This document shows, one piece after another, positions 37,152-45,298 of a DNA stretch of 64,000 nucleotides; the stretch's first letter is position 1; every line of letters starts with the position of its first letter. Origin of the DNA: Lutibacter sp. GTDB lineage: Bacteria > Bacteroidota > Bacteroidia > Flavobacteriales > Flavobacteriaceae. The stretch lies in the NCBI RefSeq assembly GCF_030692605.1, contig NZ_JAUYUD010000114.1, positions 17,557 through 81,556 of the forward strand, written 5' to 3'. The notes under the pieces were generated by a model. That model had not been told where the DNA came from. It saw only the letters and a program-made list of their open reading frames with translations, and did no database searches. The position numbers and the translations under genes are program-made.

Positions 37152-39359
37152 ATGAGTCGTCCAGAAAGATATACAATTACAGCAGCGTTACCTTATACCA
37201 ACGGGCCAGTTCATATTGGACATTTAGCAGGTGTTTATGTGCCAGCCGATATTTACGCACGCTATTTGCGAAATACAGGTAATGATGTTGCATATATATG
37301 TGGATCAGATGAACATGGAGTGCCTATTACTATTAAAGCTAAAAAAGAAGGCGTTTCTCCACAAGATGTGGTTGATAAATACCATGCAATTATTAAAAAA
37401 TCGTTTGAAGAATTTGGAATTTCATTCGATAATTATTCAAGAACTTCGGCAGAAATTCATCATGAAACAGCTTCGGAATTTTTTAAAAAATTATATAATG
37501 AAGGAAAGTTTATTGAAGAATTAAACGAACAATTGTATGATGAAGAAGCAAATCAATTTTTAGCAGATCGGTTTGTTGTTGGTACATGCCCAAAATGTGG
37601 CAATGAAGAAAGTTATGGAGACCAGTGCGAAAAATGTGGAACAAGTCATAATGCAACCGATTTAATAAATCCGAAATCTGCAATTACGGGAAATATACCA
37701 ACAACAAAAATTACAAAGCATTGGTATTTACCTTTGGATAAATATGAAAAATGGCTACGAGAATGGATTGTTGTAGGGCATAAAAACGATTGGAAAACAA
37801 ATGTATTAGGACAAGTAAAATCGTGGTTAGACGACGGATTAAAGCCTAGAGCAGTAACTCGTGATTTAGATTGGGGAATTCCTGTTCCTGTTGAAAATGC
37901 TGAAGGGAAAGTGTTGTATGTTTGGTTCGATGCGCCTATCGGCTATATTTCTTCAACCAAAGAGTGGGCTAAACGCGTTGGAAAAGATTGGGAGCTGTAT
38001 TGGAAAGATAAAAACACCAAATTGGTTCATTTTATTGGGAAAGACAATATAGTGTTTCATTGTATTATTTTTCCAGCAATGTTAAAAGCTGAAGGGAGTT
38101 ATATTATGCCAGAAAATGTTCCTGCCAACGAGTTTTTAAATTTAGAAGGAAATAAAATTTCAACGTCTAAAAACTGGGCAGTTTGGTTGCACGAATATTT
38201 ATTAGATTTTCCGGATCAACAAGATGTGTTGCGTTATGTGTTAACGGCAAATGCTCCTGAAACCAAAGACAACGATTTTACGTGGAAAGATTTTCAGGCT
38301 CGAAATAACAACGAATTGGTTGCCATTTTTGGTAATTTTATAAATAGAGTAGTGGTTTTAACCAATAAATATTATGAAGGGATTATTCCTGAACCAAATG
38401 AATTTAGTGATGTAGATAATGAAGTTTTAGAGCAATTACAAAAATTTCCTTCCATAATTGCAAGTTCAATTGAACGTTACCGTTTTAGAGAAGCATCTCA
38501 GGAATTAATGAATTTAGCACGTTTAGGAAATAAATATTTAGCCGATGAAGAACCTTGGAAAGTAATAAAAGAAAATCCGGAACGTGTAAAAACAGTTATG
38601 TATGTTGCACTTCAAATAGCAGCTGGTTTATCGGTTGTTTGTGAACCATTTTTACCGTTTACTTCAGTTAAATTAAAAGGAATTTTAAATCTACGTCGAT
38701 ACCAGGATGGTAACGATGAAGTAATCACATCAAAGAACGAGATTGACAATGATGGAATGAAACGTCATAGCGAGGAGTTTTTCACGACGAAGCTATCTGA
38801 ATCTGCAACAAACAGATTGCCACAGTTTTTATCAAAACTTCGCAATGACGAATTAAGCTGGAAAGATGTTTCTGAAAAAGTAGAATTAATTGCTCCAAAC
38901 CACAAAATTGGCAACGCCGAATTGCTATTTGCTAAAATTGAAGATGAAGAAATTCAGAAACAATTAGATAAGTTGGAAGCTACAAAACAAGAAAATGAAG
39001 CCGAAAATAAAGTTACAGAACCTCAAAAAGAGACCATTCAATTTGATGATTTCACCAAATTGGATATCAGAGTAGGAACTATTATTGAAGCTGTTAAAAT
39101 ACCTAAAACTAAAAAATTGCTTCAATTAAAAGTAGACGTTGGTATAGATGTTAGAACCATAGTTTCTGGAATTGCAGAAAGTTTTAACTCTTCAGCTATT
39201 ATTGGTCAAAAAGTAACTGTTTTGGTAAATTTAGCGCCACGTGTTTTAAAAGGTATTGAAAGTAACGGAATGATTTTAATGGTCGATACACCAGATGGAA
39301 AACTCGCCTTTATTGAACCAGAAAATGATTCGGTTGCTAACGGTGAGCAAATAAGTTAA
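37152..39359 (+). CDS. metG: Methionyl-tRNA synthetase with an in-frame repeat-derived insertion
   Basis: A 735-residue class Ia synthetase. HIGH is at residues 21-24, the zinc knuckle is [29 protein letters not shown] binds methionine, and KISTS (335-339) takes the KMSKS place, as is usual in this phylum. The anticodon-binding helices end near [19 protein letters not shown]-terminal EMAP/Trbp111-like tRNA-binding domain follows ([14 protein letters not shown] ... [14 protein letters not shown]). Residues about 514-567 do not look like MetRS. Their DNA carries a palindromic repeat related to others in this window, and without them the length would be about 681, near the usual Bacteroidota size. 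The frame stays open, so the enzyme is presumably active. Confidence 0.93.
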   Translation: MSRPERYTITAALPYTNGPVHIGHLAGVYVPADIYARYLRNTGNDVAYICGSDEHGVPITIKAKKEGVSPQDVVDKYHAIIKKSFEEFGISFDNYSRTSAEIHHETASEFFKKLYNEGKFIEELNEQLYDEEANQFLADRFVVGTCPKCGNEESYGDQCEKCGTSHNATDLINPKSAITGNIPTTKITKHWYLPLDKYEKWLREWIVVGHKNDWKTNVLGQVKSWLDDGLKPRAVTRDLDWGIPVPVENAEGKVLYVWFDAPIGYISSTKEWAKRVGKDWELYWKDKNTKLVHFIGKDNIVFHCIIFPAMLKAEGSYIMPENVPANEFLNLEGNKISTSKNWAVWLHEYLLDFPDQQDVLRYVLTANAPETKDNDFTWKDFQARNNNELVAIFGNFINRVVVLTNKYYEGIIPEPNEFSDVDNEVLEQLQKFPSIIASSIERYRFREASQELMNLARLGNKYLADEEPWKVIKENPERVKTVMYVALQIAAGLSVVCEPFLPFTSVKLKGILNLRRYQDGNDEVITSKNEIDNDGMKRHSEEFFTTKLSESATNRLPQFLSKLRNDELSWKDVSEKVELIAPNHKIGNAELLFAKIEDEEIQKQLDKLEATKQENEAENKVTEPQKETIQFDDFTKLDIRVGTIIEAVKIPKTKKLLQLKVDVGIDVRTIVSGIAESFNSSAIIGQKVTVLVNLAPRVLKGIESNGMILMVDTPDGKLAFIEPENDSVANGEQIS
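38691..38852 (+). repeat. Palindromic repeat inserted in frame in metG
   Basis: About 162 bp (54 codons). The core has imperfect inverted ends cgtcatagcgag (38763-38774) and cttcgcaatgacg (38838-38850). Inside it, aacagattgccacag...cttcgcaatgac matches the module cagattgccaca...attcgcaatgatgac found in the mobile element arms at 42,860-42,900 and 57,740-57,800. The insert encodes a charged Arg/Asp/Glu/Asn-rich stretch between the anticodon-binding helical domain and the linker to the tRNA-binding domain, a place where extra residues are tolerable. Borders are judged from loss of MetRS-like sequence and are uncertain by several codons. Confidence 0.65.
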
Positions 39360-39365
39360 TAAATT

Positions 39366-39434
39366 AGTATTCAGTAATCAGTTTCTGTAAACAGTTTTAT
39401 TTGTTTTTTTGACTGTAAACTGTGTACTGTTACT
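39366..39434 (+). repeat. Imperfect hairpin between metG and tex
   Basis: agtattcagtaatcagttt (39366-39384) pairs imperfectly with aaactgtgtactgttact (39417-39434), with cagt/actg words repeated. This fills most of the 84-bp gap. It could form an RNA stem, but no clear T-run follows, so I do not call a terminator. Confidence 0.35.
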
Positions 39435-39443
39435 AAATTCAAA

Positions 39444-41570
39444 ATGCAATTAATAAACTACATACAATCCAACACGAATCTTCCTTCAAACGGAATTCAA
39501 AATACAGTTGAACTTTTAAATGAAGATTGTACTATTCCTTTCATTTCCAGGTACAGAAAAGAAAGAACCGGAAATTTAGATGAAGTTCAAATTGGCGAAA
39601 TTGTTAAGTTTAAAGCGCTGTTTGAAGAAATTGAAAAACGAAAATCAACTATTTTTAAAGCGTTAGAAGAGCAAGAAGTATTAACTAGTGAACTTCAGCA
39701 AAAAATTGAAAAATGTTTCGATTTAACCGAATTAGAAGATTTATACCTTCCTTATAAAAAGAAAAGAAATACAAAGGCTGAAATTGCTCGTAAAAATGGT
39801 TTAGAACCTTTGGCTAAAATTATGATGAGCCAAAATGCAATGGATATTCAATCTATTGCCTCAAAGTATTTAACTAATGATGTTAAAACAGAAGATGATG
39901 CATTGGAAGGAGCTCGATTTATTATTGCTGAATGGATTAACGAGCGAACCGACATAAGAAACAATATTCGTTATCAATTAGTTAAATTTTCTTCTATTAG
40001 CACAAAGGTTATTAAAACAAAAGAAGATGATGAAAAAGCGCAAAAATATAAAGATTATTTTGAGTGGAACGAGCCACTAATGAGATGTCCTTCACATAGG
40101 CTGTTAGCTATTTTAAGAGCCGAAAAAGAAGGTTTTATTCGTATTAAGATTGAAATTGATGATGAAAAAGCAATTTTAAAAATAGACGACCGCTTAATTA
40201 CTTCAGCTAACGATTGTTCCAAACAGATTAAATTGGCTATTCAAGATTCGTATAAAAGATTATTGTTTCCTGCACTTTCCAATGAGATTTTAAACAACGC
40301 TAAGGAACTTGCAGATAATGAAGCGATAAAGGTATTTGCTAAAAATTTAAAACAGTTATTATTAGGCGCTCCTTTGGGTGAAAAAAATATTTTAGCCATA
40401 GATCCAGGATTTAGAAGTGGTTGTAAAATTGTTTGTTTGAATGCTCAAGGCGGATTAGAATATAACGAAACTATTTATCCGCATGCACCAAAAAACGATG
40501 CTATTGGAGCGATGAAAAAAATAAATAGTTTGGTTGATGCTTATAAAATTGAAGCCATTGCCATTGGAAATGGAACAGCATCGAGAGAAACCGAGCATTT
40601 AATAAAAAAAATGCGCTTTAATAAAGATGTTCAGGTTTTTGTGGTAAGTGAAGCTGGAGCAAGTATTTATTCAGCATCGAAAATTGCTAGAGATGAATTT
40701 CCAAATTTTGATGTTACTGTTAGAGGTTCGGTGTCTATTGGTAGAAGATTAGCTGATCCGTTGGCAGAATTGGTAAAAATTGATGCTAAATCTATAGGTG
40801 TGGGTCAATATCAGCACGATGTAGATCAAAATAAGTTAAAAACGTCTTTAGATACCGTTGTTGAAAGTTGTGTTAATACAGTTGGTGTAAATATAAATAC
40901 AGCGAGTATTTCACTGCTAAGTTATGTTTCTGGAATTGGTCCTAAATTGGCAGAGAATATTGTGAAGTATAGAGGAGAAAACGGTTCATTTTCTAGTAGA
41001 ATTGACATAAATAAAGTTCCACGTTTAGGCGATAAAGCTTTTGAGCAAGGCGCAGGATTTTTAAGAATAAAAAATGCTAAAAATCCTTTAGACGATTCTG
41101 CGGTGCATCCTGAAAGTTATGCAATAGTAACGAGAATCTCAAAAGACCAAAAATGTAAAGTTGGAGATTTGATTGGAAACAAATCTGTTTTAACGCAACT
41201 AGACTTGCTGAAGTATTGTACTTCTACAATTGGATTACCTACGTTACAAGACATTGTGAAGGAATTGGAGAAACCAGGTTTAGATCCAAGGCAAACAGCA
41301 AAAGTTTTTACCTTCAATCAGAATATTAGAACCATAAACGATGTGAAAGAAGGAATGTTGCTACCTGGAATTGTAAACAATATTACCAATTTTGGTTGCT
41401 TTGTAGATATTGGAATTAAAGAAAGTGGCTTGGTGCATGTTTCCAATTTATCTAGTACTTTTGTGAGTGATGTAAGTTCTATTGTGGCGCTTCATCAGCA
41501 AGTTATAGTTAAGGTATTGGAAGTTGATGTAGCAAGAAAACGGATTCAGTTAAGTATGAATTACAAGTAA
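39444..41570 (+). CDS. tex: Tex-family RNA-binding transcription accessory protein
   Basis: A 708-residue protein with the full Tex architecture: N-terminal helical domain (PFISRYRKERTGNLDEVQI), YqgF/RuvC-like RNase H-fold domain (ILAIDPGFRSGCKIV; EAIAIGNGTASRETEHLI; VVSEAGASIYSASKIA), helix-hairpin-helix region (ISLLSYVSGIGPKLAENIVKY; FSSRIDINKVPRLGDKAFEQ) and a C-terminal S1 domain (GMLLPGIVNNITNFGCFVDIG). Tex binds nucleic acids and affects transcription; it is highly conserved. Length is as expected (about 710). Confidence 0.94.
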   Translation: MQLINYIQSNTNLPSNGIQNTVELLNEDCTIPFISRYRKERTGNLDEVQIGEIVKFKALFEEIEKRKSTIFKALEEQEVLTSELQQKIEKCFDLTELEDLYLPYKKKRNTKAEIARKNGLEPLAKIMMSQNAMDIQSIASKYLTNDVKTEDDALEGARFIIAEWINERTDIRNNIRYQLVKFSSISTKVIKTKEDDEKAQKYKDYFEWNEPLMRCPSHRLLAILRAEKEGFIRIKIEIDDEKAILKIDDRLITSANDCSKQIKLAIQDSYKRLLFPALSNEILNNAKELADNEAIKVFAKNLKQLLLGAPLGEKNILAIDPGFRSGCKIVCLNAQGGLEYNETIYPHAPKNDAIGAMKKINSLVDAYKIEAIAIGNGTASRETEHLIKKMRFNKDVQVFVVSEAGASIYSASKIARDEFPNFDVTVRGSVSIGRRLADPLAELVKIDAKSIGVGQYQHDVDQNKLKTSLDTVVESCVNTVGVNINTASISLLSYVSGIGPKLAENIVKYRGENGSFSSRIDINKVPRLGDKAFEQGAGFLRIKNAKNPLDDSAVHPESYAIVTRISKDQKCKVGDLIGNKSVLTQLDLLKYCTSTIGLPTLQDIVKELEKPGLDPRQTAKVFTFNQNIRTINDVKEGMLLPGIVNNITNFGCFVDIGIKESGLVHVSNLSSTFVSDVSSIVALHQQVIVKVLEVDVARKRIQLSMNYK

Positions 41571-41585
41571 TTATTTATGATATTG

Positions 41586-41631
41586 GTGATTATATTCATT
41601 AGAAACACGTATATTTGGTGAATATAATCAC
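41586..41631 (+). promoter_or_regulatory. 13-bp perfect inverted repeat around a -7 box, operator candidate
   Basis: gtgattatattca (41586-41598) and tgaatataatcac (41619-41631) are perfect inverted arms, 20 bp apart. Between them is TATATTTG (41610-41617), an exact Bacteroidota -7 box, and a TTG lies at 41583-41585. A protein bound to the two arms would block the promoter of the ATPase gene starting at 41638. This looks like a classic operator, probably autoregulatory. Confidence 0.6.
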
Positions 41632-41637
41632 TAAATT

Positions 41638-42753
41638 ATGATTTATAGAAGCATAACCGAGAATATTATTTCTAAAATTGGAAAGGGAAAGGCAATTATT
41701 TTAATTGGTCCAAGGCAAGTTGGAAAAACCACCTTGTTAAACGCTGTTTTAAAAGATAAAAATTTTCTTTTTTTAGACGGTGATGATCCAACAGTTAGAA
41801 ATTTACTCACAAATCCAAATACCGAAACGTTAAAAAGTATTATGGGTACCCATCAATTTGTATTTATTGATGAAGCCCAACGAATTGAGAATATAGGGTT
41901 AACACTTAAAATAGTAACGGATCAATTTAAACAAATTCAGCTTTTTGTTAGCGGATCATCTGCTTTTGATATAAATAATAGAATTAGAGAGTCTTTAACC
42001 GGCAGAAAATGGGAATTTAATTTGTTTCCTATTACTTGGAAAGAGTTTGAAAGTTATTTTGGATTTTTAAGGTCGGAGCAGCAATTAGAACTGAGGTTGC
42101 TATACGGTATGTATCCTGATGTAGTTGTTAACACTGGTGAGGAATTTGAAATACTTAAAAATTTAGTTAACAGTTACTTATATAAAGATGTATTGGCATA
42201 TGCAGGAATACGAAAACCTGAAATTTTAGAAAAATTGCTTCAAGCACTCGCATTACAAATGGGAAGTGAGGTAAGTTATAATGAACTTTCAAAATTATTA
42301 AGAATAGATAAAAACACGGTAAGTAGTTATATTGATATTTTAGAACAATCATTTGTTATTTTTAAACTTCCGAGTTTTAGTAAAAACATAAGGAATGAAA
42401 TTAAAATGAACAAGAAAATCTATTTTTATGATAACGGAATTCGGAACATGATTATTGGAAACTTTAACGCACTAGACATAAGAACTGACAAAGGAGCATT
42501 ATGGGAAAATTTTTTAATTAGCGAACGGTTTAAAATAAATAGTTATAATAATGTTGGTGTAAAATCGTTTTTCTGGAGAACAACTCAACAACAAGAAATA
42601 GATTATGTAGAAACAATTGCTGATGAAATTAATGCGTATGAATTTAAATGGTCATCTTCAAAAAAAGTTAAGCTACCGAAACCTTTTAAAGAGAATTATA
42701 AGGGAAGTTTTAATTTAATCACAAAATCTAATTTTAGGGATTTTATTAGCTAA
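41638..42753 (+). CDS. AAA ATPase with DUF4143 C-terminal domain
   Basis: A 371-residue protein of the common prokaryotic AAA_14-DUF4143 family. Walker A is LIGPRQVGKTTLL, Walker B FVFIDEAQRIENIG, sensor FVSGSSAFDIN, then ESLTGRKWEFNLFPITWKEF. The DUF4143 part (LRIDKNTVSSYIDILEQSFVIFKLPSFS; KIYFYDNGIRNMIIGNF; LWENFLISERFK; FWRTTQQQEIDYVE) has a winged-helix and a PD-(D/E)XK-like C-terminal fold. Its biological role is unknown. It lies next to the defence-bearing element: its stop codon (42751-42753) touches the target duplication of that element. Confidence 0.9.
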   Translation: MIYRSITENIISKIGKGKAIILIGPRQVGKTTLLNAVLKDKNFLFLDGDDPTVRNLLTNPNTETLKSIMGTHQFVFIDEAQRIENIGLTLKIVTDQFKQIQLFVSGSSAFDINNRIRESLTGRKWEFNLFPITWKEFESYFGFLRSEQQLELRLLYGMYPDVVVNTGEEFEILKNLVNSYLYKDVLAYAGIRKPEILEKLLQALALQMGSEVSYNELSKLLRIDKNTVSSYIDILEQSFVIFKLPSFSKNIRNEIKMNKKIYFYDNGIRNMIIGNFNALDIRTDKGALWENFLISERFKINSYNNVGVKSFFWRTTQQQEIDYVETIADEINAYEFKWSSSKKVKLPKPFKENYKGSFNLITKSNFRDFIS

Positions 42754-42889
42754 TTAACGTGAGTTCAATATAAGTAAGAATAATACTATCTGAATATTGG
42801 TTATTTGTGTTATTTTGAAGGAGGACAACTGTGGCAAACTGTTTATGGATAGTCAGATTGCCATATTTTACTTTAAAAAAGTAAAATTC

Positions 42890-43093
42890 GCAATGATGAC
42901 AAGGTCATGGGTTTATTTTTCAATGGTTCCTTTGTCATACCGAGTAGTCGAGGCATCTTACGACGAGTTTTTATAAGATTTGTGCGACTGGAAAATCGGA
43001 GATTTTTCGGACGAAGCAAATCGTTTGTTGAATGTTTGTCAGTTCGTTATTTAGTTTAAATGTAAGCATAAATTTTATGAGGTGTTGTAGCCA
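42890..43093 (+). repeat. Unit leader, copy 1 (before Pycsar cassette)
   Basis: From ttcgcaatgatgacaaggtc to gaggtgttgtagcca. It is paralleled along its length by 44,411-44,613: shared words include cataccgagtag, ttataagatttgtgcgactgg, cggagatttttcgg, gcaaatcgtttgttgaatgt and taagcataaattttatgagg. The part before about 42,960 is also in the cargo-free element; the part after it is found only next to cargo. Confidence 0.75.
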
Positions 43094-43096
43094 GTT

Positions 43097-43825
43097 TTAT
43101 TTGCAATTTTTATCAATCCAATCATTCATTCCTGTATTGATGATATTTCCGTGATAGCAAGAACGATTCGAATTCCATTCTAATAAACCTTTATTATGGT
43201 CATTTAGATTACATTGAAAGTCAGACGAAACCATAACCTCTCTATCATTCCAAGTTTTATTGCCGTAACCACATAGATTAGAACTCTCATTTACTACTTC
43301 TCCCATCCAAACGACATCATTTAATCCACTTCCATTATAACCTGCTTTAATCATTAATACTCTACCAAATGCAAGACCAATCCCAATTTCTAATGGGTCA
43401 ATTCCTTTTTTCTTGTATTTACAATTTAAAGTGTCAATAACGGAAGAAACTTCTGCCGCTGTAGAAAAAACAGAATCTAGTTGTGGTTTATATTGGGCGT
43501 CAAATACTCCCCAAACACAATCACCATTTATATTAATTTCTGAACACCAATTATTCCCATTAATAACAGCAACTACCTCTGAAATATAAGATCTATATAT
43601 TCTTGCTAAAACTGGTCTTTGATATTTAGAAGGTAATTTTGAAGATTCTCTGATATCAACAAATAAAGCTGAAGTCTTATTAACATAAAAACCATTATTG
43701 AAGGTCAATTTATCTCTTGAAGGTATTTTATCAACTTCTTCAAAAGATTTGTCTTCAGTTTTTAGAATGTTATCAATTCTTTCACGACTTTTTTCAAAAT
43801 CATAGTTTATAAAATTACTCTTCAT
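43097..43825 (-). CDS. pycC: Pycsar nucleotide cyclase (PycC-like pyrimidine cyclase)
   Basis: Start at ATG 43825 (242 residues), which shares one base with the effector stop (TAATG); a longer frame to 43867 lies inside the effector gene and is rejected. It is a single class III cyclase domain with metal-binding Asp57 (ALFVDIRES) and Asp102 (ININGDCVWGVFD), then KKGIDPLEIGIGLAFGR, MIKAGYNGSG and VVWMGEVVNESSNLCGYGNK. These last blocks and the overall size fit the Pycsar uridylate/cytidylate cyclases, which make cUMP or cCMP on phage infection. There is no sensor or membrane domain. Translational coupling to a DUF5706-like membrane effector strongly supports Pycsar. The base made (cUMP or cCMP) cannot be told by eye. 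Confidence 0.88.
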   Translation of the reverse strand: MKSNFINYDFEKSRERIDNILKTEDKSFEEVDKIPSRDKLTFNNGFYVNKTSALFVDIRESSKLPSKYQRPVLARIYRSYISEVVAVINGNNWCSEININGDCVWGVFDAQYKPQLDSVFSTAAEVSSVIDTLNCKYKKKGIDPLEIGIGLAFGRVLMIKAGYNGSGLNDVVWMGEVVNESSNLCGYGNKTWNDREVMVSSDFQCNLNDHNKGLLEWNSNRSCYHGNIINTGMNDWIDKNCK

Positions 43826-44328
43826 TAGAAAGACGCTAAATAGATTAGTATTGAAAAAATTAAACAAATTAAGACTCCAAAGAAAAATCTAATACTCCAA
43901 GTGACATTTGAAAATTTTTTCCAAGCAATACTTGAATTGGTATGAATTTGTTCAGTTAATTCTTTTAAGTAACTTTCATCACTTGATAATATATTTGAAG
44001 AATGGATTGAATATTCATCCGAGTTTTTAAATTTTTCTTTAATATGACCAAAATAAATTATTGAGTTTGGATTTTCATTTTTTAATCTAGGGTTTATACA
44101 TAAAAAAGAAAAAATTATAGAAATGAGGCTAAATATCATACTTATAATTGAAAAACCTAATATCCAATTTGATTTGTTTAATCCAATTAATACATCAGTC
44201 GAGTTTGAATATATAATTGTAATTAATACTCCGTATAGTGTCAGAAGTATAGTCGCTTTGGTATCTGAATATTTTATCCAGTCATTTATATTACCAAGGA
44301 TGTTCCAATATTCTTGAGTTTTATTCAT
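43825..44328 (-). CDS. pycTM: Pycsar membrane effector (PycTM-like, DUF5706)
   Basis: A 167-residue protein, first gene of the two-gene operon. Predicted membrane spans are at about 25-42 (ATILLTLYGVLITIIYS), 54-79 (WILGFSIISMIFSLISIIF...) and 147-165 (RFFFGVLICLIFSILIYL). Family-like words are YSDTKATILLTLYGV, FLCINPRLKNENPNSIIYFG and LTEQIHTNSSIAWKKF, the pattern of the DUF5706 Pycsar effector domain. By family knowledge it senses cUMP or cCMP and damages the inner membrane, halting growth of infected cells. No strong promoter is seen; TACGTTTA in the element right arm upstream is a weak -7 candidate. Confidence 0.87.
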   Translation of the reverse strand: MNKTQEYWNILGNINDWIKYSDTKATILLTLYGVLITIIYSNSTDVLIGLNKSNWILGFSIISMIFSLISIIFSFLCINPRLKNENPNSIIYFGHIKEKFKNSDEYSIHSSNILSSDESYLKELTEQIHTNSSIAWKKFSNVTWSIRFFFGVLICLIFSILIYLASF

Positions 44329-44359
44329 AGTTCGATTTTTTTTTCAAATTGGCTACAAC

Positions 44360-44613
44360 AGTTGATAAACGTAATGTGATTCCTCCTTTGGTCGGAATGA
44401 CACTATTTTCAAACTCTCGCAATAATGATAGGGTCATGAGTTTATTTTTCAAAGATTACTTTATCATACCGAGTAGTTGAGGCATGTTACGGGATTTTAT
44501 AAGATTTGTGCGACTGGATAACCGGAGATTTTTCGGTTGAGGCAAATCGTTTGTTGAATGTTTGTTGGTTTCTGCTAGTTCAAATGTAAGCATAAATTTT
44601 ATGAGGTGTTGTA
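44360..44613 (+). repeat. Internal junction of the composite element: right-arm piece joined to second leader
   Basis: 44,360-44,410 (agttgataaacgtaatgtga, then tcctcctttggtcggaatga, cactatttt) is the same right-arm sequence found at 45,351-45,408 and, inverted, at 57,620-57,675. At 44,411 it passes directly into tcgcaataatgatagggtca, the second copy of the unit leader, without terminal inverted repeats. The two cargo units are therefore in tandem, as expected from recombination between copies. Confidence 0.75.
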
Positions 44614-44626
44614 ACACGTACTTTTC

Positions 44627-44938
44627 TCAGACTTCAATTGAAATCTTTACTTTTCCGCCAAGCCCTTTTTCAACAATGTCGTAAAGTGTTTTTAAAGTCA
44701 GATTACTTCCATTATTCTCAACGCGAGAAATATAAGTCCTTTTTTTGTCTACTAAATCGCCAAGTTGCTCTTGAGTCAGATTTTTTTCTTCTCTTGCTTT
44801 TCGTAATAAAAGCCCGATTTTAAATGATTCAAAGTCTCTATCAAGTTCATCTCTGCGTTCAGTTCCTTTTTTTCCGTAAACGGAATCTTTAATATTTTTC
44901 CAACTTTTAGTTTCCATTTTATTTGTTTTTGTCTTCAT
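44627..44938 (-). CDS. HigA-like HTH antitoxin
   Basis: 103 residues from the ATG at 44938, which overlaps the toxin gene by 20 bp; an ATG at 44917 (METKSW) just after the toxin stop is an equally good start. The C-terminal half is an XRE helix-turn-helix: IGLLLRKAREEKNLTQEQLGDL, KKRTYISRVENNGSNLTLKTLYDIVEKGLGGKV. The N-terminal part (WKNIKDSVYGKKGTERRDEL) is typical of antitoxins paired with Gp49/HigB toxins. It should neutralise the toxin and repress the operon at the palindrome at 45,274. Confidence 0.87.
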   Translation of the reverse strand: MKTKTNKMETKSWKNIKDSVYGKKGTERRDELDRDFESFKIGLLLRKAREEKNLTQEQLGDLVDKKRTYISRVENNGSNLTLKTLYDIVEKGLGGKVKISIEV

Positions 44939-45263
44939 AATACGAGTTCATTAAAATAATGGCTTTGTCAATTTCTTTTTTCGGAGTTTTTTGTGACTTT
45001 TTTGTAAATCCGTTCAACAAGATTACAAGTTTTCCTTTGTCAAAGAAGCAGAACACTCGCCAAATATTCGAACCTAATTTGATTCTTGCTTCGTAAAGTC
45101 CTTTTGTTCCTGTAATTAGTTTGAGATACGTCGAAGGAACTCTTTCGTACGTTTCTATTATTTCAATTACTTTGTATATTTTGTCTTGAACCTTAATAGG
45201 TTGCGCAAGTAAGAAATCTTCAAAATGATTCTTGTAAGCGATTACTTCTCTGACTTTTTTCAT
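44919..45263 (-). CDS. HigB/Gp49-like (RelE-superfamily) toxin
   Basis: 114 residues, first gene of the pair. The RelE-fold core is seen in QDKIYKVIEIIETYERVP, GLYEARIKLGSNIWRVFCFFDKGK and LVILLNGFTKKSQKTPKKEI. The pattern R...R.F..........H/NGF.KK..KTP is that of Gp49-like host-inhibition/HigB toxins, which cut mRNA on the ribosome. Toxin-before-antitoxin order is usual for HigBA. It lies in the element as the second cargo. Confidence 0.87.
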   Translation of the reverse strand: MKKVREVIAYKNHFEDFLLAQPIKVQDKIYKVIEIIETYERVPSTYLKLITGTKGLYEARIKLGSNIWRVFCFFDKGKLVILLNGFTKKSQKTPKKEIDKAIILMNSYYEDKNK

Positions 45264-45268
45264 TCGGA

Positions 45269-45298
45269 CAAAGGTAACTTAAAAGTTACAATTTTCAA
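45269..45298 (-). promoter_or_regulatory. HigBA promoter with overlapping palindromic operator
   Basis: On the minus strand: TTG (45296-45298), 19-bp spacer, TACCTTTG (45269-45276), an exact -7 box. The palindrome gtaactt-aa-aagttac (45274-45289) overlaps the spacer and the -7 box and is the likely HigA operator. The -7 box ends only 5 bp before the ATG (45263), so the mRNA would be leaderless or nearly so. Confidence 0.65.

Larger units (their letters stand above)
43084..44359 (+). other. Pycsar cassette bounded by 10-bp inverted ends
   Basis: gttgtagcca (43084-43093) and tggctacaac (44350-44359) are perfect inverted copies that enclose exactly the two Pycsar genes and nothing else. Outside them, the bases gaggt on the left and agttgataaac on the right are the same as around the HigBA cassette. 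The cassette-specific bases beyond GTTGTA differ from those of the HigBA cassette, so each cargo brings its own matched ends. Confidence 0.65.

Noticed and set aside
37079..37282. 67-codon frame overlapping the metG start
   Set aside because: It covers the metG promoter and first codons in another frame; metG is certain there.
43826..43867. Longer start for the cyclase gene (14 extra residues)
   Set aside because: It would lie inside the effector reading frame; the TAATG junction at 43,825 gives normal coupling and the expected protein size.
43097..44328. CBASS system
   Set aside because: The cyclase has class III adenylate/guanylate cyclase motifs (VDIRES, NGDCVW), not the CD-NTase GS...DxD pattern, and no Cap2/Cap3 or typical CBASS effector is present.
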